Assembly (NCBI GenBank): GCA_917880885.1
Contig: OU862927.1
Coordinates: 21,483,450-21,547,449, forward strand
Length of the DNA: 64,000 nucleotides
DNA from: Limnephilus marmoratus
Taxonomy: Eukaryota > Arthropoda > Insecta > Trichoptera > Limnephilidae
Direction of reading: 5' to 3'
This document shows, one piece after another, positions 9,226-18,970 of this stretch. The position numbers were made by a program, and so were the translations under genes. Position 1 is the stretch's first letter; every line of letters begins with the position of its first letter. The notes beneath the pieces are model-generated. The model was not told the origin of the DNA. It searched no databases and was given only the letters and a program-made list of their open reading frames with translations.

Positions 9226-11735
9226 CAAAGGCAGACATATACACAAAAAAATTGAAATATATTATCCAAGCTGCAGGGATGAAACAACTGGTTAAAGATT
9301 TTACACGAATTACCAAAACCTCGAAAACAGTGATTGATCTTGTAATCTCAAATAAATTCAACTTAAATATTAATATACTAGATAATCCTAAAATTACCGA
9401 CCATAACATCATTCAGATTCTATTAAATGACAGAGAAAAATACAACTCCAGCAAAGAAACAAAAGTAATAACTTTTAAAAATTACAAAAAATATGATAAA
9501 GAGATTTTCATTCAGACCTTGGAGGCTATTAATTGGAATGAAATAAATCAAATGGAATATAACAAAAAAACGGACCAGATGATATTAAACTTAAAAAAAT
9601 CTATTGATGAAGTAGTCCCAGAACAGAAGATACATAAAATAAATAATAATAAGTGGTACACAAAAGAACTACGCAAAATGCAGCACGATAGAGATACATT
9701 TTACAAAAGAGCACGCCTTACTAATAATACTATGGATTGGGATAACTACAAAAAAGCGAGAAACGAATACTCCAAAGACATAAAAAGAACGCATAATGAG
9801 TACATAAAAAATAAAATTAACTCAGAAGAAGGGGATCCCAAAAAAATTTGGAAAAGCATAAAAGAATTAGTACATGGCGAAAACAAAGACGACATAAAAA
9901 TTGTAAACTTCCCAAAAGAGATAAACGAAGAAAACATGGCTAATAGCTTTAATAAATATTTTATTGAAAGCATCACTCAAATCAACAAATTAATACCCAA
10001 CATTGTTGCTAACCCCATAAATGAAAATAACGACTCAAACAAAGAATTATTGGTCTTCAGAAGAATAAATGCAGAATATTTATTTAAAGTCTTAAATGAA
10101 ATTAAATCAAAGAATAGTTCAGATGGATTAACTATTAGTATAATAAGGGATGCTTTTCCAGTAATTGGATCTACACTATTAAATATTATTAATGAGACGA
10201 TTGAAGAAGGAAAATTTCCACAGTCATGGAAACAATCTACCATTATACCGGTTCCGAAGGTTAAAAATACCAGAAAATGTGAAGAATTTCGACCAATCAA
10301 CACCTTACCAAAATATGAGCAGATTCTTGAAGTGATAATAAAAGAACAAATTTAACAATACCTAGATAAACACAATATTCTATGCCAAGAGCAATCAGGA
10401 TTCAGATCTAATAACTCGTGTGAAACAGCATTAAACGTAATTGTCGAAGAATGGAAGGAAGGAATGAATAGTAATAAATTTATCTTAGCAATATTTTTAG
10501 ACTTTCAAAGGGCATTCGAAACTATAGATCGAGAAATCTTAATAAGAAAACTTAAAGAAATTGGTTTCTCATCTATAGCCATTAAATTAATAGAAGAGTA
10601 TTTGAAAGACAGAAAACAGATAACAAAAATAAATAATCAATTCTCAAAACCAATGGATAAATTAGGAGTACCGCAGGGATCGGTCCTTGGACCCCTATTG
10701 TTCATACTCTATATTAATGACATGGTGAAAATATTTTCAAAATGCAAAGTACGACTTTTTGCCGATGATACACTTATATACTTAATTGGAGATAACTATG
10801 AAGAACTAATAAATATTTTAAATAATGAACTAGATGATGTATCAAGATGGCTAAAAATAAATAAGCTTAAATTAAATACAAAAAAAAACAAAATGTATGG
10901 TGATTGGATATAAGAAGACATCCAGTGAAAGCAAAATTAAAATTGGTGGTGAAATTATTGAAAATGTTTCTGAAATGAAATACTTAGGAGTCATATTAGA
11001 TTCCAAACTAAACTTCAATAGACATGCCGAATATACCCACAAGAAAATTGGCAAAAAGATATCTTTTTGGGATGAATTCGGCCTAAAATTTCCAGAAAAA
11101 CCGCCATCACCATTTACAATTCAATTATTGCTCCACACTTCAACTACTGTTCAAGTATCCTTTTCCTTTGTAATGAAAGAGAACAGAATAAATTTCAAAT
11201 TCTCCAAAACAGAGCAATGCGAATAATACTCCGAAGAAATAGATTTTCAAAAATAATTAAAATGTTAAAGGAACTTAATTGGTTAACAGTGAAACAAATA
11301 CTGACCTTGAACACGTTGATATTTATTCACAAAATATTAAACAACATGTTACCAAAATACTTCACAAATAAAATCGTATACAATAAGGACATTCACAGAC
11401 ATTACACAAGGACTTGCAAGGAAATAAGATTAAACAAAAATGACAAAACGAATACGCAAAACAGTCTGCTGTACAAAGGAATTAAGTTATATAACACACT
11501 ACCAGAAACTCTCAAGTCCTCACCAATTGAAAAGTTCAAGATGGATTGTAGGAGCTACATAAAACAAAAACAAAAAATTTTGTGATTTCAAAAAATTTTG
11601 TGAATTTAAAATATTATAATTAAAAAAACTGCAATATGAAATATTATAATCAATTAGAAATTTTTAAACTTAAATGCACAAATTACTAAAATAAAATACA
11701 AATAAAAAAAATAAAAAAAATAATAATAATTTTGT
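9226..11735 (+). mobile_element. 5'-truncated LINE inserted into the Jockey/CR1-type LINE
   Basis: A plus-strand non-LTR retrotransposon begins in the C-terminal part of its endonuclease, passes through RT and ends after a C-terminal domain in an A-rich tail with (AAT)n at about 11700-11731. It lies head-to-head inside the minus-strand LINE, whose RT reading stops at about 9225 and resumes at about 11736 (VLAKVMERVIRN on one side, NNRQYGFR on the other). Its codons are strongly A-rich compared with its host element. I could not fix the target duplication exactly. Confidence 0.8.
9236..11585 (+). pseudogene. LINE ORF2: endonuclease end, RT and C-terminus, broken
   Basis: The first open stretch (to 10352) has the endonuclease end (DLVISN, ITDHNII) and the pre-RT linker (NNNKWYTKELRKMQ). 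A stop follows at 10353 (KEQI then TAA). RT continues at about 10356-10910 with LAIFLDFQRAFETID, LGVPQGSVLGPLLF and RLFADDTLIY, so the catalytic aspartates D and DD are present, though KAFD has become RAFE. Frameshifts near 10890 and 11100-11220 separate MKYLGVILDSKLNF from the C-terminal WLTVKQ...LYNTLPETLK block, ending at 11585. Jockey/CR1-group by motif; it is dead because of several breaks and 5' truncation. Confidence 0.8.
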
Positions 11736-12805
11736 TCCTAATCACACGTTCCATCACCTTGGCTAGAACTGATGTGATATGGGAAGTTAGTTGGCCGGAT
11801 TCGAGCGGTCACCCTTCCTTGGAATAGGATGGATAACGGCTTTTTTCCAACCAGAGGGCACAGAACCAGACTATAGGGATATTTTAAAAAGCTTCGTCAA
11901 ATTGGAGCTATTTGTGCGGCGCACCTCTGAGTACCAGGGCAGGTATTCCGTCAGGCTTACTAGCTTTATTAACATCAAGCCCTCGTAAAACATGGAGTAC
12001 TTCCCGATGCCGGATCCTCAGCTTTTTCATATGAAAACCGCAGTAAGGAACCGACGTTGGGACAGCACCTTGGTCATTGAGGGTTGAGTTTTCCGTAAAC
12101 ATTTTACCTAATAGGTTAGCCTTTTCGGTAGCGGTGTTTGCTAGCGAGCCGTCAGGTCTGGTAAGAGGTGGCAGACCGGATTTCCAGAAATGGCGGCCTA
12201 TTGAGTCCGCAAGCGACCAAAATGCTCTGCTGCCATGCGGGTATGCAGCCAGCTTTTTGCTGATCTGAAGATCGTGCTCGAATTTTGACCTATTTATGAT
12301 TATCTTGATTTCCTTTGCCATTTTGTTGTAGGTATGCTGTTCTGTCTTCGGAAGCTCTAGATATGTTGTAGGCTCGGTAAGCCACGTTTTTTCGTAGCAC
12401 TGCTTCGGAGCATTGCCGACTGAACCACGGCTTTGAGTCCACACCAGTTTCTTTAACAGTGAATTGGATGAAGCCGTCCATCGCGGATGTGATGACTTTA
12501 CCAATTTCCTGGGAACATCTTGAGGGATCCAAAGTCCGAAAACAGAGAGCTGACCACGGGAAAGTATTAAAACGTGCCCGCAGACCGAACCAATCTGCTG
12601 ACCTGTAGTGTCACACTTTTCTCTTCAGCCTTTCGTTTGGCGGTCTGAAGTTTACAGGGATTGATGTTTTCACCAGGCAGTAGTCGGACGATCCTAAAGG
12701 CGCTGTGACTTCAATCTTGAAACCGTGTGGCGCAGTGGTTAAAAATACGTCTAGCAGATTGGAGCGGTGAGTCTGGAGCCAGTGAGACTGCGACATCCTC
12801 GATTA
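11736..12805 (-). pseudogene. Jockey/CR1-type LINE ORF2, 5' half
   Basis: On the minus strand from 12796: the end of an apurinic-type endonuclease (DVFLTTAPHGFKIEV, APLGSSDYCLVKT), then a linker (SRAFWSLADSIGRHFW) and the start of RT (VNKASKPDGIPALVL). Closer to 11740 the frame breaks, but VLAKVMERVIRN is readable, just where the inserted LINE begins. Several frameshifts or stops separate these pieces. Together with 8405-9225 it makes up one element of about 1.9 kb without the insert. The 5' end is lost next to a SINE A fragment at 12806. Confidence 0.8.
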
Positions 12806-13000
12806 GGACTGAAGGGAGTTGGGAAGAGATGGTGGTGGTGAAGAGGTAGGTTGGGAAGTATCTTTCTACTCAGATCTGATCACTTAAAATTGTGAAATGG
12901 TTAAAGTAATTTCAAGCAATGTTTCGATTCCGAATGCTGGTCTTTCACCAGGGTGTTTCTGAGAAAATACCTTGAAGCTGTTTCTTCATTTTAAGAAAAT
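12806..13000 (-). repeat. SINE family A fragment
   Basis: On the plus strand, GATGGTGGTGGTGAAGAGG, CTACTCAGATCTGATCACTT, TTTCGATTCCGAATGCTGGT and CACCAGGGTGTTTCTGAG match the order of the minus-strand SINE A at 28789-28950. Only the body is preserved; the tRNA-like head is absent. Confidence 0.65.
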
Positions 13001-14022
13001 ATAGATAACGAACTGCTTTGTATTAGCACACGCGAAATTTTGTCAGTTGGAAAGTTGTCACTTCCGGTTGGCAGCTGAGATGGCAAATGCGTCAGGTTCT
13101 ACCAAGGCGTCGTAGCGTATTAAATTGTTCTGCTAGCTTAATCCCCCATTGTTGCATAATCAACTTTTTTTGCTTAGGAGGAGTTTTTCAATTATATTGA
13201 AACATTGTTGTATTTTTCTTACATTATGAGCTTTTCACATTTTAGAAGATAATACGAAATAACAAATCTACCCAAAGGGAAACAAATAAAACAAAACAGG
13301 TATTTCTCACAAAAAACAAACCTCCAAATTCAAAATGGAAGAAAAAATATTCAACGCCGAGCTTTTGACGAGGGAATCAAGGCTTAGCCGTTCACACAAA
13401 AGCTCTATTCGTTTTAGGTTCGCTGTCAGTTTGACGTTTACATTTTGAGTAACGTTTTTATTATGATTTTACAACGAGTTGGAATGAAGTGGCAAACATT
13501 CTCAAATTTCTTACATTTGTTAGGTTCAAAATAATGTTTCACCTTTTTAAAAATAATTAACTAATTATTTTGTGTCACCATTTGAATCAAAAAAAAACTC
13601 CAATTTAAAAAAAATACTTTTGTAGTGCCACGGTATAATTTTAAATTTCCTACATCATTTATAATTTATTATGCGCATGTTATCTATTGTTTAATACTTG
13701 CACATATACATTATCTTATAAAATTACCCTATCTCTTCTTAAGAATATGTTTTCTTCATTATTGTCATATAAAATAATTAAATTATGAGGTTCTTGATTC
13801 GGCTTCGAGCAGTTTGAGTGTTGGTGACCATTTTATAAATCCGATAGGAACTGGTTCCGAAATTAGCTGGTTCCTCGGATCCACTGGGATCCGGGTCCAG
13901 AAAAAGTAACCGCGAGGGGCAATGACGATAATATTTATAAGCGTGGTGCTATTACTATTATTAATAATCATATTGTGGTCAATCCCTCCATATCCGGAGA
14001 TATTCACGAAATTACAAATCCA
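13001..14022. other. Unassigned AT-rich DNA
   Basis: No frame, RNA gene or repeat recognised. The 92-codon minus-strand frame at 13783-14061 has no motif. Confidence 0.4.
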
Positions 14023-14822
14023 TATATAAAAATGAATCGCTGAATGTGTTGCTAAGCGCAAATCTCGAGAGCAGCTGAACAGATTTCGCTAATTCTTTTT
14101 TAGAATATTCCTTGAAGTACGAGGATGGTTCTTACGGAGAGAAAAATTAAGAAAATTGTGCAAAAAATTGGATAATTTCCGAAAACCTAACGACTTTTGC
14201 ACGTTTGACAGTTTGCGTGTTTGAGAATGACATTTTGCAAAACAATGATTGTTGAATCAGGATTATATTTTTGAAAATCTTTAAGATGATAAATTTATTT
14301 AAAGTAGGTACTCCCCAAATAGTTTTAATCGAATCAAGAATTTTAGATATTTTTTTTGGTTTGGTACCTAATATAGGTACCTATATTAGGTACCAAATTA
14401 CATGAAAAATGTAAATTTGAATAAAAATTGTAAAAGGTGGCACGCGGGCTGTTTAAAAACTGGGATTACTGTATTACTGTACTGGGATTGAATATATGGA
14501 ACGCGGGAGGAGGGTTGGAGGGACGAGGGAGCGGGAAAGGGAAGAGGGAAGGCGGGGAAGGTGGAAGGGGACCGCGGGAGGGGATGGGAACGTATGAAGG
14601 GGGAGGGGAACTCGGGAGGGGGGTTCGCGGGACGGGGGAAGGGGGGGAGGAGTGGAGTGAGGAGAGGGAAGGTGGAGGTGACGGAGTGGGAACGCGAGAA
14701 AGGGAAGAGGACGCAGGAGAAGAAGGGGAGGCGGAAGGGGAACGGGACGAATGGGAAAGGACACGCAGGGAGAAACAACTTCTTTATTAAATGGCATAGC
14801 AACGCATGCCGGGACCAGCTAG
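14023..14822 (+). mobile_element. Helitron-like non-autonomous element H2
   Basis: The element starts with ATATATAAAAATGAATCGCT and ends CCGGGACCAGCTAG followed by T. A small 3' hairpin (GGCAT...ATGCC) lies 8 bases before CTAG, as in Helitrons. It contains the core AGGTGGCACGCGGGCTGTT shared with three other elements here and a ~270-bp purine-only-biased block (14500-14770). A 38-bp perfect palindrome sits at 14360-14397. The long frames on both strands of the purine block are artefacts of composition. Confidence 0.7.
14360..14397. repeat. 38-bp perfect palindrome
   Basis: The palindrome is centred on GGTACC; the half-site is TTTGGTACCTAATATAGGT. It lacks a loop and would extrude as a cruciform. 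It lies inside the Helitron-like element. Confidence 0.9.
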
Positions 14823-16165
14823 TAACTAAATAATGATATTATTTAATTATTAGATAAGAAATTCACCTTGGAAATTGATCATTATTATCTTACTTCAATT
14901 CGTAACTTTTGACATACTAATATTTGGAGATAATGTGAAATACTGTTTCAATCAATATTATTATGTACCTAATTAAAAAAATTGTGGAAAAAAATAAACA
15001 AAATTTTGCACAAAATCCAGCAGCGGAAAATTCTATCTCTGCTTCCACACTAGTCGGTGGGACTGTCATCGAAAAGCTGTGTGCTAACAGAAGGCATCCT
15101 CCCTCTGATACCTTCGATGTCAAAAGTGGACAAGTTTTTGGTGTAAATTTATTACTTTTTTTAAATTCCTCAAAGCATCCAGCACATCCACGGGATCAAA
15201 TATTGCTAAAATCCCGCTGGATTCCGGGATTACAAATCCTAAGTGTAAACAATGTTCAACCGTCAAGGTTGCCTTCGTGGTTTGGTAATCATAATAATAA
15301 CATAAAAATGTTAAAACTCATTTCGTGAAGAACAAAAAAAAACTAAAAGGTTCACAAAAACAAAAGCCCGTGATTTCTAAGCAACTTATCAGGATTATAA
15401 AAACAGGGTTGTTTGTGCTTTCCATTTTTATCTATGATAATCTGGGAGATAAAAAACTACTTTGTGTTCCTCGCACGTTTCTGCTACCTCTAATCTGCTT
15501 AAGTTTGCTTAACTAGATAAGCTTGCTAAATATTAAATCCTGGTTTTTAAAGTTCTAAAAGCCAAGAGTAACTATGATAAAACACCTAAGAACCATATAA
15601 TAAGGGTATAAAGAACGTTTCCCCCTCATGTTTGAGTGAAAGCCTTAAGATAGTTACACACGGAAAAAATAATATGTTAATATAAATGGTGATGGCTTAT
15701 TTCACAATATCGCTCACACAATACAGTCACGATTTAAGGCGCCGTATGTCCACTCAAAAAGAAGAAGATGGAGAGACATATAATTACGACTATAGGAGAG
15801 AGTGCTGTAATATTTAAAACGGTAAAGTTGAAGCGAAAATTGTGAAAATGTTTAATAAAACATGACTTTTTTAAAATAGAGCAAATATCTCTTGAGGGTT
15901 GTCTAAAACAGCATTTAAAGAAACACCCTGAATTTTTTCATACATGTAACTTTTAAAATAACTGAATCAGACGTGAACATAATAATTTTCAGAGCATACT
16001 TTGCGATTTTTTCTATCAAGGGAATTTCATGTAATTTGCGTTTCGGCAAAAGGAAAGTATAGAAATTATCTTCAAAAATAACGTATATTTTTTTTAAGAG
16101 CTTAAAAACTTCAAATGTTTAAGGGGGATATGTAAGAAATCGGTAGAAATTCGGGCAGCTGCGGC
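14823..16165. other. Unassigned DNA
   Basis: Contains a 121-codon plus-strand frame (14963-15328) with no domain I recognise and no supporting context. It may be chance or an old gene fragment. Nothing else is identifiable. Confidence 0.35.
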
Positions 16166-16169
16166 TTAA

Positions 16170-17961
16170 GAGCGTTTAACCAGTCAGCGGCCGAAAATCC
16201 ACATTTCCTCGAAAGTTGTTCTTACGATCGTGCAGGGCGGTTACAATGAGAAAGATTAAATTATTCTCCGTACCAGCTTTTTAAAATTATAACTCAATAT
16301 CGGTTTTATTTCATTCCAAATTTGCTTTAATTTATACCTACATCCAAAAATTCTGAAAGGCGTAATGATAAAACTATTAAAGTTATGTACTTTTTCTAAT
16401 TATTTTTTGATTATAAGTATTCATCATTTTTCAATAATGTCTAAGTTAAATAGGCATGTTAAAAGAATCTAAAATATATTAGTTTGTAAGCGCGCAAATA
16501 AATACACCAACGGACCAATTTTCGTCAAGAAACACATGTAAGTATATATTTTTTAATGATTTTATTTAAACTAAAATTAACATTCCAAACCATGCGATAC
16601 CCAGATAATGTGTTGATTTATTTTACTGCATGATAATATGATTTGAAATGGGTGTGGTATAATACAAAATCTTTTTTGAAAATTTAACAAATCTACCAAC
16701 GACCTATGCTATAACCTTATTATACTAAAAGTAAACCTTTTTTCTCAAAATTTAAAACATTTGATGTTAGATAAAAGAACAATCTTTCGAAATTCATTTA
16801 TATTTTTTGTGGAAAAGAGTCAATACGTCTAAAATCTGATATAAACATGACATATTTCTGGTTTTCTCTGGTAATACCGTCTTAAGAGTAATATGTACAC
16901 TTGAGCAGACCCACAAAAAATCGTGAATTTTCAGAATAATTATTTTTTCCACACTTTAAGTTAGATCCGTGCATGAAAAATATATGATACTGATCGTAGA
17001 ACAATAATTGGTTTAGCTGGATTCGTGCTTATCTGTTAATGAAGTTGGTTAATGGTCAAAGTTTTGAAGAACTAAAAAAGGCAACTGCAAAAAATCTCGT
17101 AGGATTCTCGCTGGAAGTCGATCCTCATGAAAATTGGTAAAAAGTAGCTCCCAACTTCCAAAAAGTTGGGAACCCTCGAAAGTGGTGGAAGTTATCACCA
17201 GTACAAATACCGTTTTTTTTTTATAAATAGGTATATTATGTTAAAAATGATCAGTTCTTTTCAGGAGTTTCTTTAGCTTTTTCATTGAGGATATTACCAG
17301 AGAAAACAAGAAATATGTCATTTTTAAATCAGATTTTAGACGTATTGACTAATTTCCACAAAAAATTATAACTGGATTTCGAAAAATTGCTCTTTTATCT
17401 AGCATTCGCATATTTTAAATTTTGAGAAAAAATGTTTTTTTTTGTATAATAAGGTTATACCATAGGTCGTTGGCAGATTTGTTAAATTTTCAAAAAAGAT
17501 TTTGTATTATACCACAACCATTTCAAATCATATAATCAAGCAAAAAAATAAATCAATACATTATCTGGGTATCGCATGTTTTAGAATTTTTATTTTAGTT
17601 TAAATTAAATCATTAAAAAATATATACGTACATGTGTTTCTCGACGAAAATCGGTCCGTTTGTGTATTTATTTGCGCACTTACAAACTAAATTATTTCAG
17701 ATTTTTTTTTCATTCGAATTTAACTTAGACATTATTGAAAAGTACATTATTTTAATAGTTTTATCATCACGCCTTTCAGCATTTTTGGATGAAGGTATAA
17801 ATTAAAGCTAATTTGGAATGAAATAATATCGAAATTGAGTTATAATTTTAAAAAGCTGGTACGGAGAATAATTAATCTTTCTCATTGTAACCGCCCTGCA
17901 CGATCGTAAGAACAACTTTCGACGAAATGTGGATTTTCGGCAGATGGCTGGTTAAACGCTC
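16170..17961. mobile_element. TTAA-flanked transposon with ~700-bp inverted arms
   Basis: The left arm (16170 to about 16885) and right arm (about 17275-17961) are inverse complements over roughly 700 bp with scattered differences, around a ~390-bp centre. The outermost bases are GAGCGTTTAACCAG on the left and CTGGTTAAACGCTC on the right. TTAA stands directly outside both ends (16166-16169 and 17962-17965). A TTAA duplication is made by piggyBac and Kolobok transposases; the GAG-terminus does not look like the CCC-terminus typical of piggyBac, so Kolobok-like is my preference. The element has no coding capacity and would form a very long foldback. A single arm recurs at 4156-4850. Confidence 0.85.
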
Positions 17962-17965
17962 TTAA

Positions 17966-18469
17966 AATGATTGATATGAAACTTTTTAAAACAAAATTCT
18001 TTAATAAATTACGAAAAAAGATGATATATCCCTTATTTAATAACTTTAAATAATTCAAAACACAACTTAAAAAATATACTGAACTCATTAAATTTAAATT
18101 CTAAATTTTTATCTTTTTTGTTTTTATCATTAAAAATAAAAAAAAAAAACGACAACAGTAATAAATGTTTCTTAGTTACCAAATAAATGCATCCCCATTC
18201 CCTAAGCACGGCTTTCATCGGGGTACATTTTAAAATTAAATAATGAATACCTAAATAATTATTTTAAAAACGAAGTGTTTCCATGCAATACCATTACACA
18301 TTACACACATGCAATATCACCAAATTATCATTAATTTTTGTATTTTAGATAAAATAAATTATGTGAAATAAAAGTTTATTCATTTTTTTGGGTAAATTTT
18401 GGCCCTTTTTTATCCCAAACGAAAAGCTTCTTTTCTTTACAGTTGATTTTCACATGAAACTATTGTTGA
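17966..18469. other. Unassigned AT-rich DNA
   Basis: Low-complexity AT-rich sequence between the TTAA element and Helitron-like element H3. No gene is recognised. Confidence 0.4.
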
Positions 18470-18872
18470 CTAGCTTTTGCCCCCGGCTTCGCTCGCATAG
18501 TATTAGCGGGTACCCACAGCGCCTCCTCCACCTTCCCTATCCCCACTCCAATCTCCCCCCCCTCCTCTTCTCCCCCGCCCCCTCTCACCCCCCTCCGCCC
18601 AGCCCCCATACCCTATCCCCCGCCCAGCCCCCATACTCTATCCGCCCCCGCACCCCCCCCTCTATACCCTTTACATTCATTTTTCAAACAGCTCGCGTGC
18701 CACCTATTGCAATTTTGTATATAAATTTCATAATGCCAGAGCTCTAAACTATATCCTACAGCCTATTCTGATGTATGAGCTATATTATTGTAAAGTTTCA
18801 TTAAAATCCATTCAGTGGTTTTTGCGTGAAAGAGTAACAAACATACATGCATACAAACTTTCGCCTTTATAA
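18470..18872 (-). mobile_element. Helitron-like non-autonomous element H3
   Basis: Read on the minus strand it starts at a (TAATAA)-expanded ATTATAAAGGCGAAAG, runs through ACTCTTTCACGCAAAAACC and the shared core AGGTGGCACGCGAGCTGTT, then a purine-rich block, and ends GCGAAGCCGGGGGCAAAAGC then TAG followed by T. This 3' end is the one of H5 at 40152, whereas the core matches H2 and H4, which have a different 3' end. No coding capacity. Confidence 0.7.
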
Positions 18873-18970
18873 TAATAATAATAATAATATTCCAGGATGT
18901 GGGGAGGATAGTGCAATCCCACACGTCCCATATAGTTATACATATTTATATATTTACACAGTAAAGAAAT

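Noticed and set aside
14398..14802. Overlapping long frames on both strands in the GGGA-rich block (also at 37101-37440 and 39897-40190)
   Set aside because: Low-complexity purine/pyrimidine tract lacking stop codons by composition; Pro/Ser- or Gly/Arg/Glu-rich translations only.
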